The notes under the pieces are model-generated. The model was not told the DNA's origin. It saw only the letters and a list, made by a program, of their open reading frames with translations, and did not search any database. Positions 1 to 12,009 of a DNA stretch of 64,000 nucleotides are shown in pieces; the first letter of the stretch is position 1, and each line of letters begins with the position of its first letter. Origin of the DNA: Distichodus sexfasciatus (Eukaryota; Chordata; Actinopteri; Characiformes; Distichodontidae); NCBI GenBank assembly GCA_032718565.1, contig JAVGVS010000043.1, forward strand, positions 2,229,557 through 2,293,556, given 5' to 3'. Position numbers and translations under genes: made by a program.

Positions 1-463
1 ACTAGGTAGTGCACATGGAGAGTCATACGTGTCATATTTGACTTGGTACACCACGTTGTACTTTTCCTTAAAATGTTGTGCACTATGCTCGACCTATGCT
101 CCGCTCTCACTCAACTCTGCTATCAAGCTCACTTGACTTGGCACTGTGTTAGAAATGTCAGAACTGTGGTGTCATTATTGTGCATATATATATGCAATAT
201 ACTCCAGCTGAAAAGAACTTGCACAGATTTCTCGTGGTTTCATGGATTACCAAGTTTGACTATGACAACAAAGTTACTGAATTACAAGCAATCACATCCG
301 TCACGTGTCCAGAACTCAAACTCAAACTCTGGCTCAGTATCAACCATGTTCTCTTACATTTTACAGACTCAAATTTGCTGTTGCTGAGTATGTATAAGCT
401 CCAGTTCGAGGAGAGATTTCTTATGAAAGTTTGGCCTTGCCCAGCAGTAGAACAAACTGACCA

Positions 464-580
464 ATCCATCCATCCATCCATCCATCCATCCATTTGCTAC
501 CGCTGTTCCGGGTCGGGTCGCGGGGGCAGCAACCTAAGCAGGGAAACCCAGACTTCCCTCTCACCCGCCACTTCGTCCAA
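464..580. repeat. (ATCC)n plus LINE-like 3' fragment
   Basis: A run of ATCC units (about 464-494) is followed by a CG-rich stretch containing GGTCGCGGGGGCAGCAACCT and a segment resembling the 3' ends of teleost non-LTR elements that terminate in CATC-type microsatellites. The family is recalled from similar fish sequences and was not checked against a library. Confidence 0.45.
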
Positions 581-2190
581 ACTGACCAATAACAAGCAAA
601 AACCTAAAGCATTGCATAGGTCTCATCGATGTGACTAACAACTATACTGGGCCTAGCATTTGAAACCTAAAGTTGCTCTTTTACAACCAATGAATAAACA
701 CTAGAGGAGGGGTTTTCCCTTGAGCACCGTTTCTTGTAAAACACGTCCTCCTGCATGGCTGACCCGTCTCACACCTTAGCAGAAAGGGAGGCATTGATAA
801 GGACGCTGGAGTGTGAACAGTGGTCTCTATTCCAGCAGTTTGCATAGCCGTTAAATCATTGACGAGTTTCCATTAGCTGGCGGCTTCCTGCACGGCTTTG
901 CGGAGGGAAGCAAACAGTTTGTCTCTGAAATAAACACTCCCCACCCCTGCAACTTCCTCTGGAAGGGTTCAGGCCATGGCCTTCTCAGCTTACCACATTC
1001 CTTACAGGGATGTATCAATCCAATTTTTTCAGTGCCGGCATCGGTACAGCAAACACGCAAATAAGCTTCATCAATCATCACTTAGGTAGATGTCAAATGT
1101 TCAAGAGTATCGCTTGGAAGACAACCCTGGCTATGTAAATAAGAAAAACACACTCGGGACAAGATCCAACTGTTAACCGACTTCTCCAAAACTGGCTAAA
1201 GAATGGAACCATCTACAGTCCGACGTGCTGATCATCAGTCTTTATTCCTTATTTTGACATTGAATATTCCCTTCTCTGGCCTTTCCACCTCCGTTGGCTC
1301 ACCACCCAGTCAAGGCTTTTATTTTCATCCATCCTTCCCTACTTCCTTCCTTCCTTGTCTCCACATCTCTGCATATTTTTAGACCAAAATAAGGAGTTCT
1401 GGCCATTAGCAGGATCTGGTGTTCAAGGCCTGCCACATCCATTAGACAGAGTTCAGGCAAAGGGATGAGATGTGAGAGCTAACAGCCCCCCGCATTAAAT
1501 CAGTGCGCCCACTGTGCCACAGTCAGGGATTGTGGGGGATCCATAATTCATAGTGCTTAATAGAATAAAGAAGCTAATAATAAACTCTGGGACGCGAGTG
1601 GGTGGGTTTAAGCAGCAGGACACGATTCCTCTCGTTATGAAAGAACAAGCCAATAGGACAACAAGCTGAGAGATAATAGAAGTGCCATGACCTTAACAAT
1701 TTCTTAAACAAGACATCAAATTGTAAGTTAGAATAACATTGGAGTTTTAATACTCACAAAATTATTTAAATCCATTTCGTTAGTCTTCATCATTACCAAG
1801 GCATAAGACAAGATTCGAAAGGACTATTCTCTGCCGCAGGAAAATACTGGGAGGAGACAGACTGTTTTTGGCCAGCAAATAAAAACAGGTTACGTAAACT
1901 GTCAACTTGGAAGAGATGTGATCAGTCAAGCTGAACAACACACAAGGCAATGCTGGGATGGCAAAGACTTTCCGCATATTCATGAAAATTCTCTTTTAAA
2001 GTAACACGTCCCAATTTAATTCAGTCTCACGACTTCTTAAGGCAAATGTACTGCAATTGCCTTACATAATGTAAAAAAACTGAGTTTCTGAACACGCTAA
2101 CATGCTAAATAAAATAGGACTGAACTTGTATAAGATACATATAATTTAAGTTTAAGCCTACATGCAAATATTAAATGCATATGTGAATAT
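581..2190. other. Intronic, no gene seen
   Basis: Unremarkable AT-rich sequence inside vav2 intron 1. Short frames at 851-1081 and 1780-1983 lack domains and any coding signature. A small TTCC-rich stretch lies near 1335-1360. Confidence 0.6.
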
Positions 2191-2192
2191 TA

Positions 2193-2575
2193 GACGTCGG
2201 CCAATATTGGTTTTTCAGGGTCGAAGTCGATACCAATTATTGCTAGTTAACTGGACAATAACTGATATTTGGAACCGATATGAAAAAAAAAAATCTCTGC
2301 CAAAACACTGACTTTTACAAACACAAAGCACAGCTAAAACTCCTATTCTCCTCGGAGCTTCGTGCTGTGTGAGTGTGGTATGAGTGACAACAAGGCTTCA
2401 GCGTTGATTGGCTACTACTCGTGTGACATATAGCCAATCAGAGACTGCTGTGGGAGGGGCTTTAAATGAAGCAGCGAGTCGAGAGCAAACGGCACAGAGA
2501 GAAGAGACAGCAGTGTAACCACAGTAGCGCACATCTGCAAAATGCATCCGTCCAGCTCAAGAAGTTAACTACAGT
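2193..2575 (+). mobile_element. hAT-like non-autonomous element, family 'GTCAACC', truncated
   Basis: Shares blocks with 54833-55232 and, reversed, with 25077-25408: GCTAGTTAACTGGACAATAA, the GATTGGCT...AGCCAATC block near 2408-2445, and GAGCAAACGGCACAGAGA. The element encodes no transposase. The right end of the full family is missing here, so the copy is truncated or diverged. Confidence 0.55.
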
Positions 2576-2579
2576 GAGT

Positions 2580-5500
2580 ACAAAAGCCTTCAAACTCAAG
2601 ATATTACCAAAGCTTACAGCTAAACAACATCCACACGCCCACTCACCCACACACACACACAAATCAAGCCATTAATGTTCACAATTTTCTGGAAATGACA
2701 AATTGGCTCTGGTATTTGGCTGGATACTTAATTCTGATGATAAAACTCTTCCAGTTAAGCAAGTTGCTGGGGCGTCTTTCGAAAAGAGTAAGACATATTA
2801 TTTATGTAAACAAATTGCCTGTTGAACAAAGAAAAGCGCTATGTACATATAAATAATCATAATAATAGTAGTTGACAGAGTAGTACATAGTAGATGCACA
2901 TACAAGAACCTTTCCCTCATTACACCTGAAACAGGTCATCACGTATTAGTTACATTCCAGACATGCAACACATAGTCGTTCAACTCGATAAACCCAGTGA
3001 TTCTTTGGTATTTAGTGTGAACAAATGTTTTCTGTCTTAGTTCCCTGAAAGAGGCGAGACCGCAAAACTTGAGTGTGAAAAGGGCCTTAGACTAATAATA
3101 AGTCGGTTTTGTAATATGTTCTTGAAAGGTAAGGGAAGAACGATGAAAGATAAATGATGAAATAAACTGACATTGTTGGAATGATTTCAGGCCTTGCGTG
3201 CATGTGGGGGCAAGACAGAATGGGGGGAATGAGAGAGAGAGAGAGAGAGAGAGATCTACTCTGAAGACATCAGAGGAGAGGATGGTGCGTTTAAATGTGC
3301 GCGCGCATGTCTGCCTCCAGCCTTAATCTAATAAGGCTCTGTGCTGCTGCTGAACACGGCCTTTAATGAGTGGGAAACAGCCGACACCACAAGGAAGACA
3401 AAGCGCTGAGGCTTCCTCAGGGAGGGATCCGCCAACAGATGGGTTTAATATTCTGCAAATGAAAACATAATCCCTTGTGCAAGTGCTAAGTGAACAGGCC
3501 CAACTATCCCACACAACACAGTTCCCCAGTAAACAACTAGTTTACAAAGAGTACCACAGGAGCACAGGCGAAAAGTTGCCAGATAAAGATATCTGAAGGT
3601 GTCAAAGGGCATTTATCCAATCGATATTAAAACAAATTACCGAATATATGAAAAATGTCAAATTTATTCCACTGTGATGTTTATAAATGAGATTTAGAAG
3701 AGATCTTACAGTCAAAAATGCATGCAGATAATATAAATAAATTTGACTTACAGAAATTCAAATGATACACAAATGTTTTGGCTTAATATCTGACTTCATT
3801 CATAAGATAATACCATCACTGTTACACCTCTTTCTTTTCAGAGCAAAAATGCACATCAGTCACTTCTATCATTACATTAATTTCAACATCGAAAGTGACT
3901 GCTTTTTTTCAGAATTACAAAATCCTTTTCCATCGTTGACCTTAGACTACTTAACAGCATTATAGCTAAAGAGCCGCTTACACACTCCTGAGGAGCTGTT
4001 CGTACACCCACCAGCGCCAAACTACTCTCCATGCAATAACAGGCCATGCTGAGAGTGTGATGTCTGCAGTCCAGCATGTCAGTACCAAAAAACAAGCACT
4101 TACCCCCTGGTGTGGAGGATCCGGCCTCAGAATGTAAATGTTCTGTCAGAGTTTCTTTCTGTTCTTGAACTTTTACAGACAAGTTAACCAGAAAAAACAC
4201 CATTTTATGCTCATGTGGTGCTCAGGTGAGCTAACAGCAAATGAAGGGAAAAGTAAAATGTAAAAAAGCAGATGCCCTTGTGTGGAAGTCAGTAAAGAAG
4301 CTTAAGAAGATGAGAAATTGTGGAAGGAGTGTCAAAGATGTTGAAATATTACAAGTTTTTGCCACAGTGACAGCCAGTTGTACGGAATAAATTAAATGCT
4401 TTAGAAGAGACAGTGAACTGTCAAAGTGGCTTTAAATAACATTTCAGCTTCATATTATATCACTATTTTGCCGTTTGTTGGTGTACCAAGCATATTGAGC
4501 AGGAATTTAAAGGTTTTGAATAAGTGAATAAGTGGTTTTAGTTTACTAAAAAATTTACTAAACAATTCTCAGAGATGAAAACTATAAACTATAAATTATG
4601 CCAAATTATAAATAACCTGAATGTTTCACAATAAAAGATGACAAAAACTTCTGCACACAAAAGTAAAAAATAAAGCCATATATACTTTGCAAAATGATGC
4701 ATTCTTTACAACTTTATTCACATTAGTCACATAACTGTCAAATGAGCTCAAGTACAAAGTGTGATTATGAGCATTCAAAAGGTTTACATAAACCCTCCAC
4801 CACATATTAACTGAAAAGGCTACGCTAGCCGATGCGTTCACTTTCACTTCTGCTTTACCTTAAGTTACAATTTTACAACTTAAGTTCTTTGTAAGCTCAT
4901 GATAAGAGAAGACAGACTTATTTACACCGTAACAAGTTCAGCGCTGAAAACACACAGCCGCCTTGACGGGGTTCAGGCCAAATGGCAGCCCTCAAACATT
5001 CATGAGTATGAGCTTGAGGCAAAAAGCAAAGTCATGTTTGTCGAGTTCCTCCAGCTCTTAACCTCATTCACTCAAATGACTCAGCAGTACAGAGAGCCGA
5101 CTCGAGGCCTGATCTCATAAACGCCACCTGCAGCCGCTGGCTCCAAGGAGGATGAGACGAAAGCGTTTAAAGGCCTTGCGGAAAAACATTCCATAAATAC
5201 TGCAGATCTGGAAATTCTGCTGATTTGTTGGATGCTGTGAAGTACGAACACTGAGATGAAGCAATAGAAAAAGAGAAAGAGACCCAAGCTTGAGAGATGA
5301 TCTCAGAATGCAATACGTTGTGAACTTTGATTTTCTTTCATTTAAAAATCAACAGTCACAATAAATGAAGAGGTATCTGTCTTAAAAAGTCCAAAGTTGT
5401 GAATGGACACGACTCTGGCTCTACGCGGCTTGGACATTTCTAACGCAGCGCCAATCATAAGGTGAATGCAGAGTCAGCAATGTGAAAGAGATTTCACTCA

Positions 5501-5590
5501 CAAACGTTGCACTGTGCGCTCAGAATTCTAGCACAAAATTAACACTATGTTGCGCACTTTGGCAACAAGATACAACATCATGGAACATGG
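2580..5590. other. Intronic, no gene seen; (GA)n at 3233-3254
   Basis: Contains a GA dinucleotide run at about 3233-3254 and a short GCGCGCGC-like patch near 3300. Several small frames occur, including 3883-4203 minus, but none shows a domain, splice structure or similarity that I recognise. Confidence 0.55.
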
Positions 5591-5597
5591 AACAAAG

Positions 5598-5762
5598 ATA
5601 TGTAACTTTCCAGTTCTCTTCAACTTGTTTTTTAAATAAAAGATACTGAAAGTAAATTCATTAAATTTGAATGGCTTAATTGTAGTTTGAATATGAATTT
5701 TTGAATATAAATATGAATTTTTAACAGTGTTTGAACATTTGGGTAAAAAGATCCTGTAAGAT
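5598..5762 (+). repeat. 165-bp dispersed direct repeat, copy 1
   Basis: Nearly identical to 7036-7200. Both start ATATGTAACTTTCCAGTTCT and end AAAAAGATCCTGTAAGATG, with only a handful of substitutions. Copy 2 is internal to the hAT element at 6418-7536, so copy 1 is probably a solo fragment of the same family. Confidence 0.85.
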
Positions 5763-6245
5763 GCTTTGATAATCTTTTTATAATTGCATCTCAGCCCTCT
5801 GAATCGTAATCCATCGTTTCCCCAACCAACAAAGGCCGCCCGCGCCCCCTTGAAGGTCAAGTTAATTTTATACAATATATGGCAACAGACCACAAGTCAT
5901 TTACTTTCCTACAAAACGGGTCTTTACCTTGTCCTTTTATTAAACAAACTAAACAGCCTTATGTTATTTATCTTATTTACACAATGGCATGTTATCTCTG
6001 TCTCTGCATCATTGCGCATTTACAATTCTTCTCTAATTGTCACCCACACACACGTGCGCGCACACACAAGTGAGCACACTCCTACCAGCGGACAGGGAGT
6101 GTGCGTCGGAAAAGCAGACAAAAATGTGTTTTTTAAATATGTGTTCCCAGGGTGGTGAAGACGAAAAATAAATGATCTGTTATATTGACTGCTGTCATGA
6201 AAAGAAACACATGAACACCATGATTCCTTTAAGGGTTTGTGTCAG

Positions 6246-6310
6246 TGTGTGTTAGGGTTAGGGTTATAAACCTAATCCCCACCCCAAACCCTACACCCTC
6301 CGCCCCAAAA
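6246..6310. repeat. Short TTAGGG-like patch with C-rich partner
   Basis: GTTAGGGTTAGGGTTA is followed within 20 bases by CTAATCCCCACCCCAAACCC, which together could fold back. With only two full TTAGGG units this is too short to call an interstitial telomere. Confidence 0.4.
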
Positions 6311-6417
6311 ATTGTGAACTTAGGGGGAAACACTGTAATCGAATTAAACTGTGAAGGGCCAAGAGATTCCCACCCCTACTAATATTTTTCATCCTGCATT
6401 TTCCTCATACATCACAT

Positions 6418-7536
6418 TAGGAGTGCACGGTATAAACGGTACAAAAGGTATGCGATATAAATTTGGCCAACAAAAGAGATTTTGATCATACTGGCATACA
6501 GCTGAAATTTCCGCTCCTCGCCTGCGAAAATGACGTAATCAAGTCGCTTCAAATGCGCAAAAACCACACCACGAGGCTTTTATTTTCGGAAAATTGAGAG
6601 AGAGTGTACAGAAGAGCAGCTCGTTAAGAAGACCGGTGCAACGTCCATAATCTGGACATGGTTTGGATTTAGGGTCTTGGATACTGAGCAGAAAAACATA
6701 ATCTGCAAAATATACGCTGTTGAATATGAGAGAAGCCAAAGAATGCGCCATTACTTTTCCGGCCTGGGCCCGTATGTTTCGACAAGGGAACCACTCCGTC
6801 TGCTGCTCGCCACGCCACGTCCGATCGACGGATTTGGCCAGAAACGTCCTTTTTATTTAATGGCAGAAATGATTAAAGATTCTTTATTTGCCACATGCTT
6901 AGTTCTACAGGCATAATGTGCTGAAATGAACACCTGGCTCCCTCGTGAGACTGTGCAAGTCATTGTAAATAAAAGTAAGAAATTTGAGAAAGTAAATAAA
7001 TAAAGCTAAGAACTAAGTAAAAATATGAACAAAAATATGTAACTTTCCAGTTCTCTTCAACTTGTTTTTTTAATAAACGATACTGAAAGTAAATTCATTA
7101 AATTTGAACGGGTTAATTGTAGTTTGAATATGAATTTTTGAATATAAATATGAATGTTTAACAGTGTTTGAACTTTTGGGTAAAAAGATCCTGTAAGATG
7201 TAAAAACATGAATGTACAATATTTACATTTATATATTACATTTGAATGAAAGTTAAATGATAAGGACATTGGGCCACTTTCACCTTGTACAATTTCTTAC
7301 GTTTTTTGGTCTAAAAAAAGTTAAAACATTTAAATAATATATTTTTACACAGCTGTAGAACTGAAGAAAACTCAATAAGCTAATGTTTTACATAAACAAG
7401 GAAAGAACTGTTACTTTAAAGTAACAGTTATACTGAAATTTACAGATCTAATTATATACCGCAATACATATCGTCTATCGCCTAGGGCTCAAAATGTAAC
7501 GCAATATGATTTTTTTTGCCATATCGCACAGCCCTA
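6418..7536. mobile_element. hAT non-autonomous element with perfect 8-bp TSD
   Basis: The ends are TAGGAGTGCACGGTAT and, read inwards from the right, TAGGGCTGTGCGATATGG. The flanks carry the identical octamer CATCACAT at 6410-6417 and 7537-7544, an 8-bp target duplication as made by hAT transposases. No intact transposase is present: 1119 bp with only short frames. A LINE 3'-tail-like piece (GATTCTTTATTTGCCACATG, near 6876) sits inside it. Confidence 0.85.
7036..7200 (+). repeat. 165-bp dispersed direct repeat, copy 2
   Basis: Internal part of the hAT element at 6418-7536 and near-identical to 5598-5762. Confidence 0.85.
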
Positions 7537-7544
7537 CATCACAT

Positions 7545-8520
7545 TCTAATAATCATATGCTAAAATGTATATTCTAAGGCTAATATTCTAATAAGGTTTA
7601 TATTAATCAATTCACTATGTATACTGAACTAAAAGCCTAGTATTAAACAACATAATATAATGTATGAACATCATATTGTCTATTGTTTCACTGCTGAATA
7701 TTGTTTTTCATCCTGTACTTCCATCAGTTTGTTAAATCATTGATCTCCAAGTCTCTCATTACAAACCGCCATAGTTCCTGAGGCTATAAAACTAACAGCA
7801 TGTATATGAAAATGTGTTGTTCTTTTTATTGAGATTCTTTCTGCGGATTTGATTAGCCGTTATGTTTGAGATGTTTGCAAAAGAGCCCGGAGGTCTTAGC
7901 TATAATGACTTAGCGGCTGTTGAAGGTTAAAGCGTCATTAATGAGCTTTTTCTGTTACTGCATGGTCTTACTTTGCTTCAGAATTACCGCCCTGGTAAGT
8001 AAAGCCTTTACAGACACATTGGCTCATTAAAAGCTTCAGGTCAGATTTGACAAAGTCTCATTATCAAGAGCTGTATGCTTACCAAAAATAAAGACAAATG
8101 CTTAGACTGCCCAGCTTGAGGGAAGGTTATGAGAACAGCCCTCAGCTCCAAATCTTGAAGCAGACAGGAGAATAAGGCGGATAGGAGGGTTACAAGTGAG
8201 ATTAGACTTTGTGAATACAGTAATGCAACATAAACTTTTTTTGTAAAACTGCTCATGCCTGCTTTTTATTACAGTTTTATTGTTCCTTTTCTTTCCTAAA
8301 GGACAACCGAAATACCAAATCAGCTACATACCAGGTATTATTTACACTGACTAGCAGTAATATGTGTAAACAACATTACTCACAAAGAACGGAGAGTCAG
8401 GTTAACAATCTTTAGCAGACACTTTCACTAAGGTACTTGAAAAAAGTGTAAAATAGCCAGTTACAACTTATTTCAAAGAGTCACACTTTGTGTGCAGCTT
8501 AAACAATAAATCTGTATTTA
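7545..8520. other. Intronic, nothing recognised
   Basis: Moderately complex sequence without recognisable repeats or exons. It could hold non-coding conservation, which cannot be judged from one sequence. Confidence 0.5.
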
Positions 8521-8947
8521 GAGGTGTGAACCTTTGCTGGTCTCAATTCAATTCAATTATAATCATGTCAACGTTTCGATTCAATATCTTGATGTATAAC
8601 AATGCATCCCCTCACAGATCAGGAAGCCATAGTTATTACCGTAATGTTCTTTTAAACTAGACGTTTTATGCCACAGCCAGAAAATGGCCAAACAATGTCA
8701 TTGTAAATTAATCCAGGCGTGTTCAACTGGTTCTGTCTCATCCTAATCATCTGGAATTGTTTTTAAAAATACAATGAAATCACTTTTTAAAGTGATTTTT
8801 CAGTAGTGAAACTAAATAGCACGTCACAGACTACCTGCATTGCCACCTTATTTGATTATTGATTATAGTCTGCCACTGCATCGATGCAGAATTGTCCATG
8901 TCTGCATCACGATGTATCGATTATGTGATTAATTTCAACACCCCTAT
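8521..8947. mobile_element. hAT-like non-autonomous element
   Basis: The left end TAGAGGTGTGAACC and the right end (read inwards, ATAGGGGTGTTGAAAT) form short imperfect inverted termini. The interior has CGATTCAAT and GATGTATCGATTA words typical of such elements. No matching 8-bp flanks were seen, so the exact ends are approximate. Confidence 0.55.
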
Positions 8948-10261
8948 CGACATTATTAGCCAATATGAGCTAACTGCATATAATCCATTATCACTACCCA
9001 TAATGGATGATAAATGACAAAAAGACACAGCAAGATGGAATATGGAGTCTTCAGTCATGTTATGAGTGTTGCAATTGCATCGTCTGTCTAACAGAGGGCT
9101 GAATAAATATTCAGAAAATTCCTTTGCTTTCCATCCCCCTCGAGACCATTTGTACATAATAACTTGGGAAATAGAGGCGACAGTGGTGTGTGTGATAGTA
9201 GGGGTCGTAGGGGCCAGAGGCCTGACACTTTTATCAGCAGAGCCTGTGTGTGTCATGGAAGGAAACTAAGCCAGTTCTCCAGGCTAGCTGCTGCAGGCCC
9301 CAAAGCTGTTCTGGGTGATGCCGGGTGAGCAATACGCAACAATGACCTCCAAAACTGCAGAGACGGGCATAGAAGATAAACAAATATAAATCATAAATAC
9401 TAAGGATACATCAAACCAGCTTTTTCAGCCACTGATTCTAATATAATCTTCAAAATTACAGGAATTATAATCTCTTAATATACGGCAACACATTAGTCAG
9501 GAATTAAAATTCTGCAAACACATTTTGCAAGTCAAAAACTATCCACTTGATTTGATGGCAATAATTATTTGAATTAGCATCGGAACAATATCCAATATCA
9601 GAGTGGAATTGGCACATCCCTAACTACATCTCTGCTCAGATCATTTAATCCTGCAAGGAATAGAAATTACAATACCTGTAATGCGTGGACTAAATGAATT
9701 GACTTGGCCAAACAAGGAAGTCTTAGGTGAGAACGTAATTCAATATGGAGGGATCTCATTTTTAACCTAATAAGCCAAGGCCACAAGAAATGACGCCAGT
9801 TACCGCCAGAGGAACAAATTAAACTGCAATGGTTTTGCAGGCCCACTCACTGGTAAAAAGCATTAAAGTAAATAATACCCTGACAAATTAGGCATTTGTT
9901 TTCTGTTAATAGACACCCTGATATCTGTCATCCCTGATTTAGGCCTTCGAATAATGAAGAAGCTTTCATTTCTGATTATCTTTCTTGAAAGGGCTTCCAG
10001 TCCAACCTCAAAGACTATATATTAGGGTTTACATGAAATTGGAGAAAAATCAATTCTGCGAAAGACAAAAAAAACCCATTTTTTTACTTAATACTTTATT
10101 CAGAAAATTCTTAAATCTAAGTAAATCACGTCAAACTGATTTTAACTGTAGATTAGTCACAGAAAATTTTATTTGTCTGATCAGACACTTTGCACAACCT
10201 GCCACTACGGCACATGCAAACATAACAACTGCGATGCTTAAACAATATTTTGAGCTATAGT

Positions 10262-10612
10262 TATTTTAGCCCTGCTGGAGGTTAGAGATAGGGCACCAAT
10301 TCTTTCTTCTTTTATCCCAAGCTGACCCACACTCTCACCTGAATTCTATGGAGACCTCATCATCTGGAACCAGCTGGCACTTTTTTGGACTTGAACTGAA
10401 TGCTAATTTAATACTGAACTAATGTTGACTTGTGTATTGAATTATCACATACGCACATAAATGTACATACAAACTCTGCTCGCCCAGAAGAGGATGGGCT
10501 CCGCTTCCAAGTATTGGTTCCTCTCAAGGTTTCTTCCTGCTATAGGGAGTTTTTATTTGCCACTGTCACCCTAGGCTTGTTGTAAAGAGCTCTGAATAAA
10601 TAATATAGACTT
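10262..10612 (+). repeat. Teleost interspersed repeat (LINE-like 3' region)
   Basis: The segment ending GGTTCCTCTCAAGGTTTCTT, GGGAGTTTTTATTTGCCACT and AGCTCTGAATAAATAAT matches in pattern a very common fish interspersed repeat recalled from other genomes. It has no coding capacity. Confidence 0.55.
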
Positions 10613-10619
10613 GAATTAA

Positions 10620-11760
10620 AGTGTAGATCCATCATAATTCCTTTTAATTAAAATTGAAGGAAGCTGCATGGTTTTGCTCAATAACCACAGAAGTGAAGGT
10701 CCGTGAGATGAGGTTTGGACCCTGGGTTTAAGTTGGAGAACAGGTTAACAGTTATGTCTCATCGTGGCATTTCTGCATGACATTTAAACAAACACCATCA
10801 AATATCAGTGAGCATTGGAATACAGCCCCATTCTGCAGGGCCGTAAACGTGAGGTTAATATTATGGGGAAATTCCCATTTACATGTGTGTATAATAAGAA
10901 TGCTAATGGTTCCAAATCCTTTGGATAACAGACGGCTGCCGTGGAACAAACCGCATATTACAACTGATGAAGGTGTGAGCTAACTGGAATGAAACTATCA
11001 TGGTATGCACATATGCGCACGCACACACACACACCGTTTCCTCTATATCCCTCCCACCTATGCATGCTCTCACCCAACCATTTCCTCTGTCTCTATAACA
11101 CACACACACACACACACTGTTCACCTATTCTTGGTGACATTCTTCTCCAGTCACGTATGCAGTTCACACAGCATGCAATTATCCTGTAGCTATTCAAACC
11201 GAATTCCTCATAGCTGAACTCCTTCCTGTCACAGAACCAGTGGATTTGACAAAGGCACCAATGAGCTTCTGCCTTTTAAACTCTCAACACACTGTGCTGC
11301 ACAGGAATACACAACTAAGCCTCTAAGCATAACAACAATTACACTAGGAGGAGATCTGAGACTCATAATGTAGTGTAAGACTAGTAGGCAGAATTCATCA
11401 AAATTAGTTGAAATACAATTTTACACTTTTCCTCATATGCTTCTGATTTCTTTTGCAAACTGTCCAGCTAACATGCCATTTCAAGTCATGATATGCCGTT
11501 ATTATCAGTAATTTGGAGATGAATTTGCTGTCAAGATCGTTTTAAATATTTTAGTACAGGGGATGGGGAAAATGCATGATGAAGTCTGTATTTTGTGATT
11601 GGGATCCATAAATCAGGGGAATCATTTTATTTTACCTTCTCGCAGTGAGTTATTTGTTTATACCCTAATCTGCATTGTCTGCTGGTATAATCTCAGTATT
11701 GACATTGGCACTGAGTTTTATGAATTTACGATTAAGACTTCGAAAATGCATCAGATAACT
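10620..11760. other. Intronic, (CA)n patches, no gene seen
   Basis: Contains short CA dinucleotide runs near 11020-11034 and 11099-11117. Frames across them translate to Thr-His repeats and are artefacts of the microsatellites. Confidence 0.6.
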
Positions 11761-11767
11761 GTAACAT

Positions 11768-12005
11768 TATTGGGGCACTTTGTATGGTTAGAGCGTTCGC
11801 CCCGTAATCAGAAGGTCATCGGTTCATGTCCCGGACTGGAAAAGGTACTGCTGATGTACTCATAGCCAAGGTACCATCCCCAAGTACTGCTCCCCAGGCA
11901 CAGCCCCTGTCAGCTGCCCACTGCTCCTTCACGGATGGGTCAAATGCAGAGGTCACATTTCGTTGTGGTGTGTTGTGTTCACAATGACAAATAATCACTC
12001 ATTCA
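11768..12005 (+). repeat. tRNA-derived SINE, family A
   Basis: The head resembles a tRNA: GGTTAGAGCGTTCGCC (A-box region) and GGTTCATGTCCCGG (B-box region). It is followed by the family body AAGGTACCATCCCCAAGTAC, CTGCCCACTGCTCCTTCACG, TGGGTCAAATGCAGAGGTCA and the tail ACAATGACAAATAATCACTC. Similar copies occur at 14052, 16820, 19984, 26484, 48976 and 49483. Confidence 0.85.
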
Positions 12006-12009
12006 CTTA

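Noticed and set aside
6246..6264. Interstitial telomere repeat
   Set aside because: Only two TTAGGG units; too short, and similar words occur in the SINE head at 19995.
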